DNA of 33,484 bases, taken from Nitrospiraceae bacterium (GTDB lineage Bacteria > Nitrospirota > Nitrospiria > Nitrospirales > Nitrospiraceae). Under the pieces are notes generated by a model. It made no database searches, had not been told where the DNA came from, and worked only from the letters and a program-made list of their open reading frames with translations. Positions 7,127-16,498 of this stretch are shown in pieces (the first letter of the stretch is position 1; every line of letters starts with the position of its first letter). The position numbers were made by a program, and so were the translations under genes. The DNA lies in contig DASPUC010000054.1 in assembly GCA_035623075.1 (NCBI GenBank), positions 1-33,484 on the forward strand. The letters run 5' to 3'.

Positions 7127-7462
7127 CTAGCGTTGGCAGGACGGGTATTGATCTTCTTCGCCCAATGAACCAGGCTTTCCACCGGACCGAGCGGCGAATT
7201 TCTTAACAGCGTCGGGGCCCGAGCCATCTTTGCCGTACCGATCGTCCAGGTACGCCAGAATGTCCTGAATTTCCGTGAGCACGAGACTCTCATCCTGCAA
7301 CACAGGGACGTAGTACTGTCCTGAAACAGCATGGACCTGTTTGCGGAACGCCCGAACGTCTGGGACCATGACGTCCTCATAGGCGACGCCCAGCTCCATC
7401 AGTTTTTCACGAACCAGTTCACACTCGGGACACCAGTCAACGTGATAGAGCTTCAATGCCAT
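7127..7462 (-). CDS. Glutaredoxin/GST-N-domain-like redoxin
   Basis: This 111-residue protein begins MALKLYHVDWCPECELVREKL and has the thioredoxin-fold features of glutaredoxins and GST N-domains: a CPEC active site (Cys12 and Cys15), a YVPVLQDESLVLTE segment with the cis-proline, and DILAYLDDRYG. A flexible Gly/Ser/Lys-rich tail follows. I start it at the ATG at 7460-7462 because upstream in-frame sequence to a GTG at 7543 is degenerate heptamer repeat and would add an unlikely 27-residue extension. It lies between the ATP-grasp-like gene and kamA, 45 bases from kamA, and is likely co-transcribed. Its partner could be either neighbour; a general disulfide or glutathione reductant role is equally possible. 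Confidence 0.8.
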   Translation of the reverse strand: MALKLYHVDWCPECELVREKLMELGVAYEDVMVPDVRAFRKQVHAVSGQYYVPVLQDESLVLTEIQDILAYLDDRYGKDGSGPDAVKKFAARSGGKPGSLGEEDQYPSCQR

Positions 7463-7469
7463 TGGAAAT

Positions 7470-7504
7470 CCGTGGTCCGTGATGAGTGACGGGTACCGAG
7501 TAAG
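7470..7504. repeat. Degenerate 7-base periodic repeat upstream of redoxin gene
   Basis: In 7-base register the plus strand reads CCGTGGT, CCGTGAT, GAGTGAC, GGGTACC, GAGTAAG, with GT kept at positions 3-4 of each unit. It fills the gap between the ATP-grasp-like gene and the redoxin start. It is more decayed than the arrays at 3607 and 21571. Confidence 0.45.
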
Positions 7505-7532
7505 CTGAGTTTCAGAAGACACCCATGGCGCA

Positions 7533-9017
7533 TCATGCGTCACCCGTCAATCCACTCGCGAGAGCGCAAGGTACCATCACCGCGTCCCTCATCCCGTGGA
7601 TGACTTTCTTGTCCGCCGGGCAGATGGTCGCAAGAATCCCGCCGAGTTCGGCCTTCTCGCCTTGAACGAAATAGTAAGGCGAGAGCCGCACCCGTCCTGC
7701 CATCTCCTTCATATCGCCGGTGGCGGGGTCGAAATAGCTCACATTGTACAGGCGGCCCTTATGAAATTCCTGGAGGACATAAGGAGTCCGTGGGAATGAG
7801 GCCAAAGCCGATTCCAGCGCCGTTGCCCATTCGTGTTGAGGGAGATCGTGCCCGACCGATACCCCCCGGCTTCCCCAGGCCAGCTCCGAAAATCCCGAAG
7901 GCTTGACCACGAAATGCCGTTCCTTCTGTGTCGCTGCTGCGAGTTCTGTCCAGTTGGCAATGGGGCGCCCGCTGAGAGAGAGACCTGGGATCGTCGCCGA
8001 CGGAGGGACAGGGGCAGGATCCAAGACCCAGGTTCGAGGCATGACAGTCGTCAGTTGAAGAAACACCTCGCGCCCCAATTCCTGCTGCCAATATGGATTC
8101 AAAGTCGGGTGATGGAAGAGAGCAAAGGCGAGTTTCTCTTCCAGCGCTGGCTTATATGGCGGGGTCACGGCAACCCACTCTTTTTTCACCGCATACTGCA
8201 CCAGCTCTGCTTTCGGAATATTCATCAGGTCGAACAACTCGTAAAATCGATAGATGAGGCCGATGGGCTTTTCTTCGGCCCCAGTGGAGAGGAAAAGACC
8301 GTCTTCTGTGAATCGGATGTCACGGGGTTCCACACAGTAACAGTCCAAATCGCGGTCGCGGAGCCGTTTAGCCAGCCACCTCATCTCCGGGCGATAATCT
8401 TTGGCTTCTTCCGAAACGAGAATGGCCGCGCAGCCGGGGTGCTGGCCCTGCTGGCTGCGCAGCATTGTGGCAAAGCCCCTGACCATGCCGTCGGACCCGC
8501 CGACGAGGGAGGTGTTTTTACCGTCTCCCTCGGCATAGAGATGAGACAAACAGGCGGTCAGCCCGATGCCGCCTGGGACCGAGTCCAGCTCCGTGATGAC
8601 CATGCCGTCCGGGGTCGGGAGCACATCCGGTCGTATCACCGCGGGAAGTTGGTCCCGGAATCGCTTCATGCGGCTGTAGGTCACGAGCGCTTCCGGTTTA
8701 CCTTGGTCCAAGTAGCCGGCGATCCACGCCGGTTGAGTGCCGCGGGCGCTCTCCATATAGAGACGACTTAAAGCCCGGTAAAACGACAGGAGAGGCGGCC
8801 CAAGGGACGAGAACCACGTGAGCTGTTCCTGCGAGAGGGAAAATGGATTAGGAGCGATGCGCCATGAATTGGTGCCGGTGTGAAGTAGCGGCGGGGCGGT
8901 GGGATTCTCTGTTGCCCCAGGGGCGTACAACCCGGCCTCGACCAGTTTGTCGCGTATAACTGAACAGCGGCGGAGGTTAGACCCGAGTCGGTCGAGCAGA
9001 TGCGATGGCTGTGTCAA
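7533..9017 (-). CDS. ATP-grasp-like protein (glutathionylspermidine-synthase-like), unknown substrate
   Basis: This 494-residue protein resembles ATP-grasp ligases at low level. It has TELDSVPGGIGLTACL in the N-terminal half, a YRFYELFDL segment, a Lys-containing strand HFVVKPSGFSELAWGSRGV that looks like the ATP-binding Lys plus flexible loop, and YVLQEFHKGRLYNVSYF near the C-terminus where ATP-grasp enzymes carry their adenine-contact Glu. Such enzymes join a carboxylate to an amine using ATP. The start is TTG at 9015-9017 with GAGGG about 9 bases upstream; a stop codon lies just before in frame, so no earlier start exists. The redoxin and kamA follow in the same direction. Beta-lysine as the amine substrate is a hypothesis from position only. 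No close family name comes to mind. Confidence 0.7.
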   Translation of the reverse strand: MTQPSHLLDRLGSNLRRCSVIRDKLVEAGLYAPGATENPTAPPLLHTGTNSWRIAPNPFSLSQEQLTWFSSLGPPLLSFYRALSRLYMESARGTQPAWIAGYLDQGKPEALVTYSRMKRFRDQLPAVIRPDVLPTPDGMVITELDSVPGGIGLTACLSHLYAEGDGKNTSLVGGSDGMVRGFATMLRSQQGQHPGCAAILVSEEAKDYRPEMRWLAKRLRDRDLDCYCVEPRDIRFTEDGLFLSTGAEEKPIGLIYRFYELFDLMNIPKAELVQYAVKKEWVAVTPPYKPALEEKLAFALFHHPTLNPYWQQELGREVFLQLTTVMPRTWVLDPAPVPPSATIPGLSLSGRPIANWTELAAATQKERHFVVKPSGFSELAWGSRGVSVGHDLPQHEWATALESALASFPRTPYVLQEFHKGRLYNVSYFDPATGDMKEMAGRVRLSPYYFVQGEKAELGGILATICPADKKVIHGMRDAVMVPCALASGLTGDA

Positions 9018-9060
9018 TGATCATGCCCTCGTGCGAGGCGAACTGATCGTAACATGGGTC

Positions 9061-10080
9061 TTAGGATCGTACAAGAGGTGTTGGTGGGGCTGCGGGTGTC
9101 GCCATGCGGACACAGTTCTTGCCGGCATTCTTGGCAGCATACACTGCGACGTCAGCGGCGACGATCAGGTCCGAGGGGACGGAGGCGTGGATCGGGAACG
9201 TGGCGATGCCAATGCTGCAGGTCAGAGATAACGGAGGATTCGCCAGCTTGGCCAGCTCTGGCAGCAGCGTCAACGTCGTCATCCGGTGCTGAAGTCGTTC
9301 GGCCACGCTGAGTGCACCGTCCATGGATGTGTCCGGCAGGATCATCGCGAATTCGTCTCCTCCGTAGCGTGCTGCGAAATCGCTAGACCGGGCGATGCCG
9401 TGTCCCGGTCCTTGTTGGCTGTCGAGCAGCCATCCGATCTCGCGTAAGACTTGATCACCGTTCGCATGGCCGTAGGTGTCATTGATGTATTTGAAATCGT
9501 CGAGATCGATGAAGAGTAGCGAAATCGGGCGCATCGACCGGAGAGCTTGGGCACACCACTGGACCAGAGTCTGTTGGAAATGTGAGTGATTATACAGACC
9601 AGTCAGGCTGTCTCGCGTTGATTGATCGCGCAGTTGCTGATTGACATGGAGCAGATCACGGTTGGTTTCGGACAGATTCTTGACGAGAATCTCGGTCTGG
9701 ACCTGTTGTCGCTTCAACGATGTGATATCGGTGATCGTTTCGACGACGTGAGTGCTTCCGCCAGTTGTAGCGACTTTGGCCCATTGAACGAGCAGATATT
9801 GGTCGTTCGGGAGCGGCACTTCACTTGCCGTCGGTTCGCCGGACTCGACGGCCTCCGGCATTTTACAAAACTGACACGGCGTGGGACAGCCAGCGATCTT
9901 TTCGTGGCAGGTATGGTTCGAGATGTCCCCAAACTTGACTTGTGAGGTGTGGTTCTGAAAGACGACCTTATAGGTGTTCGGATCGATGACGGTGATAATC
10001 ACCGGCTGTGAGTTCAGCAGGTTCTTCGCGTCATACTGAGGCTGATCTGATGACGGGGTCGTCGCCACGGTTGAGCCCAT
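9061..10080 (-). CDS. PAS-GGDEF diguanylate cyclase with Cys-rich PAS
   Basis: This 339-residue protein has an N-terminal PAS-like sensor (about 22-125), a short coiled linker (about 125-155) and a GGDEF domain (about 156-325). GGDEF at residues 240-244 is intact, with RSSD at 231-234 exactly five residues ahead, the inhibitory c-di-GMP site. It should therefore make c-di-GMP from GTP with product feedback. The PAS domain carries four cysteines, Cys58, Cys65, Cys69 and Cys72, a spacing seen in some PAS sensors and suited to redox or metal sensing. No membrane segment is visible, so it is cytoplasmic. A good promoter lies at 10100-10128 and AGGACC sits before the ATG. It is divergent from the YkgJ-DUF2156 gene and 43 bases upstream of the ATP-grasp-like gene. 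Confidence 0.92.
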   Translation of the reverse strand: MGSTVATTPSSDQPQYDAKNLLNSQPVIITVIDPNTYKVVFQNHTSQVKFGDISNHTCHEKIAGCPTPCQFCKMPEAVESGEPTASEVPLPNDQYLLVQWAKVATTGGSTHVVETITDITSLKRQQVQTEILVKNLSETNRDLLHVNQQLRDQSTRDSLTGLYNHSHFQQTLVQWCAQALRSMRPISLLFIDLDDFKYINDTYGHANGDQVLREIGWLLDSQQGPGHGIARSSDFAARYGGDEFAMILPDTSMDGALSVAERLQHRMTTLTLLPELAKLANPPLSLTCSIGIATFPIHASVPSDLIVAADVAVYAAKNAGKNCVRMATPAAPPTPLVRS

Positions 10081-10099
10081 CTAAAGGTCCTGCCATGAG

Positions 10100-10128
10100 A
10101 GTATTTCACCAGGGGTAAGACCGGTCAA
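10100..10128 (-). promoter_or_regulatory. Sigma70-type promoter for the PAS-GGDEF gene
   Basis: Read on the minus strand, TTGACC (10128-10123) is followed after 17 bases by AATACT (10105-10100). Transcription would begin near 10093, about a dozen bases before the ATG at 10080. Because the genes down to 1546 are closely packed on the same strand, this could drive a long operon. Confidence 0.5.
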
Positions 10129-10235
10129 GAAATTGCGCAGTTTCAAGGCGATTGAGCGAATCAGAAAATAGCGACCTGTTAGGTGGTATCCATAAATGGT
10201 GATAGAATGATCGCCAAATTGATAGGAATCCGTCC

Positions 10236-11738
10236 ATGGATGCGCTTGCCACCGAAACAGCCCAGGCTGCCGTGAAATCGCACGCCGAACTTCCCCAAAT
10301 CGTACCCAGTAGCACCTGTCTTCGGTGCGACGTCTGTTGCCGGTTTCCTGACCCCGACAGTGCACTGCGCCCGTATTTCACCGCGGAGGACATTGAACTG
10401 GCGGTGGCGGCCGGCGTAGGTCGGTCGGCGTTTTCTGATTCCCATGGTTCCCAGGTGACCCTGGTTCCCGATCAAAAGCACGAGGGATATCAGTGTCCTG
10501 CGTTCGATTCGACAACCTCGCACTGTACGATTTATGACCGGCGCCCCTTCGATTGCCGGATCTATCCGTTGGCCCTGATGTGGAACGAGGCACATGACCA
10601 GGTCGTCTTGGGCTGGGATACCAAATGTCCGTTCTTGCGCGACCAAGTTCCTGCAGATATTCACCGCCATGCCGTTCAGGTGATGGGATACGTGAATCAA
10701 CCGGAAACCGTGAAGATGTTGGAGGCACATCCTCGTCTCATCGGGCGATATCAAGAGGATGTCGTCGTACTGGCTGCTCTGCCACACGTGACTGCCGCGA
10801 TGTCAAGTCAGTGGGGCGATGCCCGCCTGCATCAGCTCACTATAGAAGATATTCCACGGTTGTCTTCAGCGATAGACGAGTCACTCGCGGAGAAGAGTGG
10901 TGTCCCTTCACTCGCCGCCTATGCGGTGCCCTACCACTACATGTGGAACGGGCTCTTGGCCTATTGGTGGACTGAATTGCACGGAACCCTCTGCCTATTT
11001 ATCCAGTCGCCGGATGGCTGGTTCATGCCGCTCCCTCCTCTCGGAAGCCGTTCCATCGAGCAGCCTCTGACCGAGGCGTTCGCACTGATGCAACGCTGGA
11101 ACGGTGCGTCGCCGGTCAGTCGAATCGAAAACGTGCACCAACAACTTGCGCCGGATCTGGAGCGATGGGGGTATCGACTGGTGACGAAAGAACCGGACTA
11201 TGTGTACCGTGCGATCGACCTCGTGACTCTAGCGGGTGACCGGTACAAGTCTCAGCGGGCGCTCTGCAATCGGATTGAACGAGAGCATGCCGTCGTCATG
11301 GAACCCTATCGGGTCGGCGATCGTCCGGACTGTCGCGCGCTCTTTCTGGATTGGTCGGAGCAGAAACATGGTGAAGGACTCGAGGAATTCGGCCGCATGT
11401 TGCTCGCCGACGCGGAACCGGCTCACGAAGTGCTCTGGTCGCATGCGCCGACTCTCAATCTGACAGGAACGGTTGCACGGATCGAGGGACGGATTCGCGC
11501 CTATACGTTCGGTTACTGGTTGAACAAAGCGACGTTCTGTGTGCTCGTTGAAGTGGCGGATCGTGCGATTCCAGGCCTTGCGCAGTTTCTGTTTCGGGAA
11601 ACGTGCCGATCTGCGTCGGCTCAGGGTGCCGAGTTCATCAACACGATGGATGATGCGGGGCTGGTCGGATTGCGCGCATCCAAACAAGCCTATCACCCTA
11701 TCGCAAACGTTCTGAATGTGATCGCCACTCGAGCATGA
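10236..11738 (+). CDS. Fusion of YkgJ-type Cys-cluster domain and DUF2156 (acyl/aminoacyl-transferase-like) domain
   Basis: The N-terminal part (about 22-140) has the YkgJ/UPF0153 pattern: Cys28, Cys31, Cys34, Cys35, then Cys87, Cys97, Cys107 in YDRRPFDCRIYPL, and Cys131. This pattern is thought to bind zinc or an Fe-S cluster. The remainder (about 195-495) resembles DUF2156, the GNAT-like domain at the C-terminus of phosphatidylglycerol lysyltransferases (MprF): YHYMWNGLL, LERWGYRLVTKEPDYVYRAIDL, LFLDWSEQKHGEG, and a C-terminal NTMDDAGLVGLRASKQAYHP. No membrane helices like those of MprF are present, so the protein is likely soluble. The total of 500 residues is a fusion of two domains usually found apart. 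The histidine kinase gene starts one base after its stop, so the two are co-translated and possibly linked in function. The substrate is unknown. Confidence 0.8.
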   Translation: MDALATETAQAAVKSHAELPQIVPSSTCLRCDVCCRFPDPDSALRPYFTAEDIELAVAAGVGRSAFSDSHGSQVTLVPDQKHEGYQCPAFDSTTSHCTIYDRRPFDCRIYPLALMWNEAHDQVVLGWDTKCPFLRDQVPADIHRHAVQVMGYVNQPETVKMLEAHPRLIGRYQEDVVVLAALPHVTAAMSSQWGDARLHQLTIEDIPRLSSAIDESLAEKSGVPSLAAYAVPYHYMWNGLLAYWWTELHGTLCLFIQSPDGWFMPLPPLGSRSIEQPLTEAFALMQRWNGASPVSRIENVHQQLAPDLERWGYRLVTKEPDYVYRAIDLVTLAGDRYKSQRALCNRIEREHAVVMEPYRVGDRPDCRALFLDWSEQKHGEGLEEFGRMLLADAEPAHEVLWSHAPTLNLTGTVARIEGRIRAYTFGYWLNKATFCVLVEVADRAIPGLAQFLFRETCRSASAQGAEFINTMDDAGLVGLRASKQAYHPIANVLNVIATRA

Positions 11739-11739
11739 A

Positions 11740-14700
11740 ATGAGCACACCGGTGAATCCTCCCAGATCTGTTCCTGCCCGCCGCTATCGATGGTTGCCGT
11801 ATGTGATCATCGTGATGACGGTCCTGACATTGGCGGCCGGTTTATTTTTGGTGCAATACGTCGAACGTCGGCTGGTGGATGCGACTGGAGAACAACTGAC
11901 GCTCGCGGCGGCGGAAGTGTCAGATAAGCTCGACCGGATGCTGTTTGAACGGTATGGCGATGTCCACATGATGGCGCGAGCGTTTTCCTTGCGTGCGTCC
12001 GATCCGCACTATCTTTCGGAATATCTCACGTGGATGAAGGCCAAATACGATCCCGTGTATTTCTGGCTCGGGGTCACAGATTCGCAAGGGGCTATTGTGG
12101 CGAGCACGAACACTGCGTTACTCGGACAAGACGAAAGCCGCACGGAGTGGTTCCAGCAGGTCCGATTGACCCGCCGAGCGTTGGTTCAGGATGTGGCCAT
12201 CCATGAGGCTGACAATGGAGTGGAGACGGTCGCCTTCACCGTGCCTATTTTGGATTCTCAAAAAACGTTCCTCGGAGCGGTGACAGCACGGGTCACCGTA
12301 CCCACGCTGGAAGAGGTCACAACGAGGACGATTCGATCGCTCGAAGACCGTGCCGGGTTTGGTGGATCTGTCGAATATCAAATGCTGACCCGCCATGGCG
12401 ATGTCTTTGTCGATTCGGATTTGCTTCATAAAGCACCCATCAATCTCAAGACACTCGGCCTCCCGTCCGTGCTCGCGGCGCAGTCGGGCATTCCGGGGTT
12501 TCTGGAGGAGCGGCATCTGCGACGGGGCGTGGACGTCGTCAGCGGATACGCTCAGACCCATGGCCATGGCGACTTCGTCGGATTCGGGTGGTCGGTGCTG
12601 GTACGGATGGATCGTCAGGCCATTCTGGCTCCAATCCAATCCGCCTTGTGGAGTGTTGGTCTCGCCGCAGCCATTGTCTGGGTGCCTCTCCTCGTTCTGC
12701 TGCTTCGGGCCACGTCTTGGTTGCGGGACGAGTATCAAAAGGCACAACAAGAAAGGGCCTGGGCGAGCGCGGCGGAAGCGGCGTTGTTGCAAAGCCAGGA
12801 ACGCAATCGAGCCGTGGTCGATACCGCACTGGATGGTGTGATCACCATCGACGCCAGCGGGCTCATTTCGGATTGGAATGCGCAGGCAGAGAAGATGTTC
12901 GGGTGGTCTCGAGACGATGTGCTGGGGCGACGGTTGTCGGAGACTATCATCCCACCGCGGGATCGAGAGGCGCACGAGCGAGGGCTGCGCCATTTTCTGG
13001 GAACGGGAGAGAGTCACATCCTCAATCGTCGCATCGAGGTTCTGGCACTGCATCGGGACGGGCGCGAGTTTCCTGTAGAGCTCGCCGTCTCGCCCGCCCG
13101 CCTCGGCGAGGTGTACTTTTTCAGTGCCTTCCTCCGTGACATCACTGAACAGAAGGAGGCCCAAACCAGGTTAAGAGAGAGCGAGGCGCGGTATCGCTCC
13201 GTCGTCAACGCATTGGACGAAGGCGTCGTGCTGATTGATACGCAAGGGGTCATAAGAACAGGAAACGTTAGCGCCGAGCGGATTCTGGGACTGCCTCTCG
13301 ATGAGATGGTAGGACGATCGCTCAGCGACGCCCGATGGCAGTCTGTGCATGAGGATGGATCGCCTGTCCTCGGTGAGGAGTATCCGGCCTTCGTCACGTT
13401 GCGAACGGGACAGCCCTGCTCAGGGGTGATCATGGGTGTCTCTAAGCCGGATGGAGTTCGTCGCTGGATCGCGGTGAATTCGAGAGCGTTGATGGGTTCG
13501 GATCATCAGACAGCAGCAGTGGTCGTGTCGTTTACGGACATAACCGAACGTAAGCGGACTGAGGACCGGCTGGCAGCCCAGTATGCAGTGACGCGTGTGT
13601 TGTCCGAGGCACGAACGCTTGAAGAAGCTGTACCTAAGATCCTTCAAGCAATCAGCGAGAATCTGGAATGGGATCTCGGCGTGTTTTGGCGGGTGGACCG
13701 TGCGAACAATGTACTGCGCTGCCTGGACCAATGGCAACCTCCATCATTGAAGGCGGACCCGTTCACCGTCGTCACGTGGCAGTCTGTTTTCAAGCAGGGC
13801 GAAGGCCTGCCCGGTCGCATTTGGGCAAGTGGGAAATCAGCCTGGGTGACGGATGTGATCGCGGATGGCAAGTCCTCTCGTAGCGAAGCTGCCAAAGCCG
13901 TTGGTTTTCACGGGGCATTCGGGTTTCCCGTTCAGGTGGGAGGCGAGATCGAGGGGGTGATCGAGGTCTTCAGTCGTCAAGTCCGTGAGCCCGATGTCGA
14001 TCTGCTCAAGATGGTTGAGGACATCGCGCTGAAAATCGGTCAATTTGGAGAGCGCACACGGGCGGAAGAGGCCCTCCGGCAGACAGAGGACCAACTCCGC
14101 CAATCACAGAAGATGGAAGCCGTCGGCCGGCTGGCCGGTGGCGTGGCGCACGACTTCAATAATCTCCTGACGGTTATTCGCGGCTATAGTGAACTGCTGT
14201 TAGGGCGTCTCCCGGCTTCCGATCCCATACGGAAAGACATGGAAGAGGTCAAGAAGGCCGCAGACCGGGCTTCCGGGCTCACCAGGCAATTGCTGGCCTT
14301 CAGCCGACGCCAATTTGTCGCTCTCAAAATATTTGAGGTCAACACTCTAGTGGCCAATATGGATGGCATGCTTCGCCGTTTGTTGGGAGAGGACATTATC
14401 GAACTCTGCCTTGAGTTGCAGCCACACGTTGGCTCAATCCGGGCGGACCCTGGCCAAATCGAGCAAGTCATCATGAATCTTGCGGTCAACGCCAGAGATG
14501 CGATGCCAACCGGTGGACGGTTGACGATCGAAACCCGGACTGTGACTCTCGCTCAGGGAGGAGCGCGCGAGGTACAAGGCTTGGACCCAGGGAATTATGT
14601 CCGGGTGTCCGTACGCGATACGGGGCTTGGGATGAATGAAGAAACCCAGTCACACCTGTTCGAGCCTTTTTTTACGACCAAAGCGAAGGGCAAAGGTACG

Positions 14701-15246
14701 GGACTCGGATTGTCGACCGTGTATGGCATTGTGAAGCAAAGCGGAGGCGGCATCGCAGTTGAAAGCGATCCCGGAAAAGGAACGACGTTCAAGATTTACT
14801 TTCCGCGCGTCGAGGAAAGACCGCAGACGGTGGAAGGGGCCGTTGACACCCTAGATCCGGTACGGGGTCGAGAAACGATTCTCCTCGTTGAAGACGAGCC
14901 GAGCGTCAGGGGATTGGTGTTTGAAGCATTACGGATCAACGGGTATACCGTCCTGGAAGCCAGGCACGGTATTGAAGCCTTGCTGACGGGGACGAAGCAC
15001 ATGGGACCGATCCATCTGTTGCTGACCGACGTCGTGATGCCCCAAATGAGCGGCCCGGAAGTGGCTGATAAACTGACGACCATCAGACCGGATATGAGGG
15101 TGCTCTATATGTCCGGCTACCCCGATCATCCGGTTTTCGCCCACGGGGGGCTCAAGAAAGGGACCGCGTTCCTCCAGAAACCGTTTACGCCGAACGTCCT
15201 CGTGCAGAAGGTGCGAGAAGTCCTCGACGCTGTGAAAGCCGCATAG
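11740..15246 (+). CDS. Hybrid sensor histidine kinase (Cache-PAS-PAS-GAF-HK-REC)
   Basis: The 1168 residues show, in order: a membrane helix at about 19-40; a periplasmic region of about 260 residues with Cache-like features ([15 protein letters not shown]); a second helix at about 301-324; PAS domains at about 350-475 and 484-605; a GAF domain at about 610-770; and a kinase core. The core has His804 in [22 protein letters not shown] (N-box), DTGLGM (G1) and [15 protein letters not shown] (G2). A receiver follows from about 1046 with acidic residues in VEDEPS, phospho-acceptor Asp1097 in LLTDVVMP and the conserved Lys in FLQKPF. No output domain follows, so phosphate probably passes on to a separate regulator. 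The ligand is unknown. It begins one base after the YkgJ-DUF2156 stop and lacks its own clear promoter. Confidence 0.95.
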   Translation: MSTPVNPPRSVPARRYRWLPYVIIVMTVLTLAAGLFLVQYVERRLVDATGEQLTLAAAEVSDKLDRMLFERYGDVHMMARAFSLRASDPHYLSEYLTWMKAKYDPVYFWLGVTDSQGAIVASTNTALLGQDESRTEWFQQVRLTRRALVQDVAIHEADNGVETVAFTVPILDSQKTFLGAVTARVTVPTLEEVTTRTIRSLEDRAGFGGSVEYQMLTRHGDVFVDSDLLHKAPINLKTLGLPSVLAAQSGIPGFLEERHLRRGVDVVSGYAQTHGHGDFVGFGWSVLVRMDRQAILAPIQSALWSVGLAAAIVWVPLLVLLLRATSWLRDEYQKAQQERAWASAAEAALLQSQERNRAVVDTALDGVITIDASGLISDWNAQAEKMFGWSRDDVLGRRLSETIIPPRDREAHERGLRHFLGTGESHILNRRIEVLALHRDGREFPVELAVSPARLGEVYFFSAFLRDITEQKEAQTRLRESEARYRSVVNALDEGVVLIDTQGVIRTGNVSAERILGLPLDEMVGRSLSDARWQSVHEDGSPVLGEEYPAFVTLRTGQPCSGVIMGVSKPDGVRRWIAVNSRALMGSDHQTAAVVVSFTDITERKRTEDRLAAQYAVTRVLSEARTLEEAVPKILQAISENLEWDLGVFWRVDRANNVLRCLDQWQPPSLKADPFTVVTWQSVFKQGEGLPGRIWASGKSAWVTDVIADGKSSRSEAAKAVGFHGAFGFPVQVGGEIEGVIEVFSRQVREPDVDLLKMVEDIALKIGQFGERTRAEEALRQTEDQLRQSQKMEAVGRLAGGVAHDFNNLLTVIRGYSELLLGRLPASDPIRKDMEEVKKAADRASGLTRQLLAFSRRQFVALKIFEVNTLVANMDGMLRRLLGEDIIELCLELQPHVGSIRADPGQIEQVIMNLAVNARDAMPTGGRLTIETRTVTLAQGGAREVQGLDPGNYVRVSVRDTGLGMNEETQSHLFEPFFTTKAKGKGTGLGLSTVYGIVKQSGGGIAVESDPGKGTTFKIYFPRVEERPQTVEGAVDTLDPVRGRETILLVEDEPSVRGLVFEALRINGYTVLEARHGIEALLTGTKHMGPIHLLLTDVVMPQMSGPEVADKLTTIRPDMRVLYMSGYPDHPVFAHGGLKKGTAFLQKPFTPNVLVQKVREVLDAVKAA

Positions 15247-15329
15247 TCCCCGACTCCCTTGATCTTCGGCCTCCATTCCGTTTATCGTGCAGCGGGTTGT
15301 AGACCGGCTTGCTCGAAAGGAAATCTAGC

Positions 15330-16148
15330 ATGAGCCAAACGGCCCGCGAAGTCGATGTGGGGCGTTATCGAGTCGAGCGGGAGCCCTACTACGCTGAAGT
15401 CCGTGGCGAAGTCGGCCTGTTCACGATCGCAGCCAAGAACAAGATGCCGGTGATGCTGAAAGGACCGACCGGGTGCGGGAAGACGCGCTTTGTCCAATAT
15501 ATGGCCTACAAACTGGGGCGTCCCCTGATCACGGTCGCCTGCCATGAGGATTTGACCGCCTCTGACTTAGTCGGGCGCTATCTGCTAAAGGGACAAGAAA
15601 CTGTTTGGGTCGACGGGCCGCTCACGCTCGGAGTGAAACATGGTGCGATCGTGTACCTCGATGAAATCGTAGAGGCTCGAAAGGACACGACCGTCATCAT
15701 TCATCCCTTGAGTGACGATCGTCGACTCCTTCCAATCGAGAAAAAGGGTCAGGTCATTGAAGCCGCCGACGAGTTTCTCTTGGTCATTTCCTACAACCCC
15801 GGCTATCAGAGCGTGCTGAAAGACCTGAAGCAAAGCACGAAGCAACGCTTTATGGCCATCGAGTTTGACTACCCAGGCCCGGACATTGAAACGTCGATCG
15901 TCGAGCGGGAGGCGGGGGTTGCTCGTGATGTTGCCGCCGGGCTGGTCAAGCTCGCGGGGAAAGTGCGCAATTTAAAGAACCACGGGTTGGAGGAAGGTGT
16001 CAGTACGCGACTCCTGATCTATGCCGGAACCCTGATGAAACAGGGAGTGGCTGTCGATCGTGCTTGCGACGTATCGATCGTCCGCCCCATCACCGACGAT
16101 CCCGACATGCAGCGCAGTATTCAAGAGCTCGTCAAAGCCGTCTTCTGA
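15330..16148 (+). CDS. cbbQ: CbbQ/NirQ/NorQ-type MoxR AAA+ ATPase
   Basis: This 272-residue AAA+ protein has Walker A GPTGCGKT at 45-52, Walker B YLDEI around 109-113, an arginine-bearing second region of homology ([16 protein letters not shown]) and the C-terminal [13 protein letters not shown] helix typical of the CbbQ/NorQ/GvpN group. These ATPases work with a VWA partner to insert cofactors or remodel target enzymes (RuBisCO for CbbQ, NO reductase for NorQ). The start is the ATG at 15330 with AAAGGA about 8 bases upstream; an in-frame TTG at 15309 would add seven residues but has no better site. Its likely partner is the VWA protein at 18123-21158, about 2 kb downstream past two lipoproteins. 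No RuBisCO or NO reductase gene is in view, so the target is open. Confidence 0.9.
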   Translation: MSQTAREVDVGRYRVEREPYYAEVRGEVGLFTIAAKNKMPVMLKGPTGCGKTRFVQYMAYKLGRPLITVACHEDLTASDLVGRYLLKGQETVWVDGPLTLGVKHGAIVYLDEIVEARKDTTVIIHPLSDDRRLLPIEKKGQVIEAADEFLLVISYNPGYQSVLKDLKQSTKQRFMAIEFDYPGPDIETSIVEREAGVARDVAAGLVKLAGKVRNLKNHGLEEGVSTRLLIYAGTLMKQGVAVDRACDVSIVRPITDDPDMQRSIQELVKAVF

Positions 16149-16182
16149 GCAGACACGCTAACCGTCGGCACGCTCACCTCGG

Positions 16183-16494
16183 ATGAACCTTTCTGTTGTG
16201 CGGGATACCAAGAACGGAGCGCTTCTGACCGTTTATGTCCGGCCGAGCGCGCGCGTCACAGAATGTACGGGCGTCTATGGTGATGCACTGAAAATTCGCA
16301 TAGCAGCGCCACCGGCCGACGGCGCAGCGAACAGCGAACTCGTTCGCTTCCTGGCTCGCCGATGCTCCATTCCTCTCTCGAGTGTACACATTCAATCTGG
16401 TTTCGGAAGCAAGCTTAAACGCATCTTACTGAAAGGCATTCCTGCCGGACGGGTGATCGCGGGGTTGAATCTCGAGCCGAAAAAGGACGGGTAA
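16183..16494 (+). CDS. DUF167 (YggU-like) family protein
   Basis: This 103-residue protein has the DUF167 core: LTVYVRPSARVTECTGVYGDALKIRIAAPPADGAAN followed by ELVRFLARRCSIPLSSVHIQSG and SKLKRILL (shown here only as family-recognition segments). The conserved APPxDGxAN stretch is at about residues 44-52. Family members are small alpha/beta proteins of unknown biochemical role, often next to YggT or proline-synthesis genes. The ATG at 16183 lies 34 bases after cbbQ with no strong ribosome site. The lipoprotein gene follows after 4 bases, so the three are probably one transcript. Confidence 0.85.
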   Translation: MNLSVVRDTKNGALLTVYVRPSARVTECTGVYGDALKIRIAAPPADGAANSELVRFLARRCSIPLSSVHIQSGFGSKLKRILLKGIPAGRVIAGLNLEPKKDG

Positions 16495-16498
16495 CAGG

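Noticed and set aside
7463-7543. Longer start for the redoxin at 7543
   Set aside because: The added 27 residues come from degenerate repeat DNA and lie before the conserved first strand of the fold.
15330-16148. Gas-vesicle GvpN or RuBisCO-specific CbbQ
   Set aside because: No gvp or RuBisCO genes are present; only the broad CbbQ/NorQ/GvpN group is supported.
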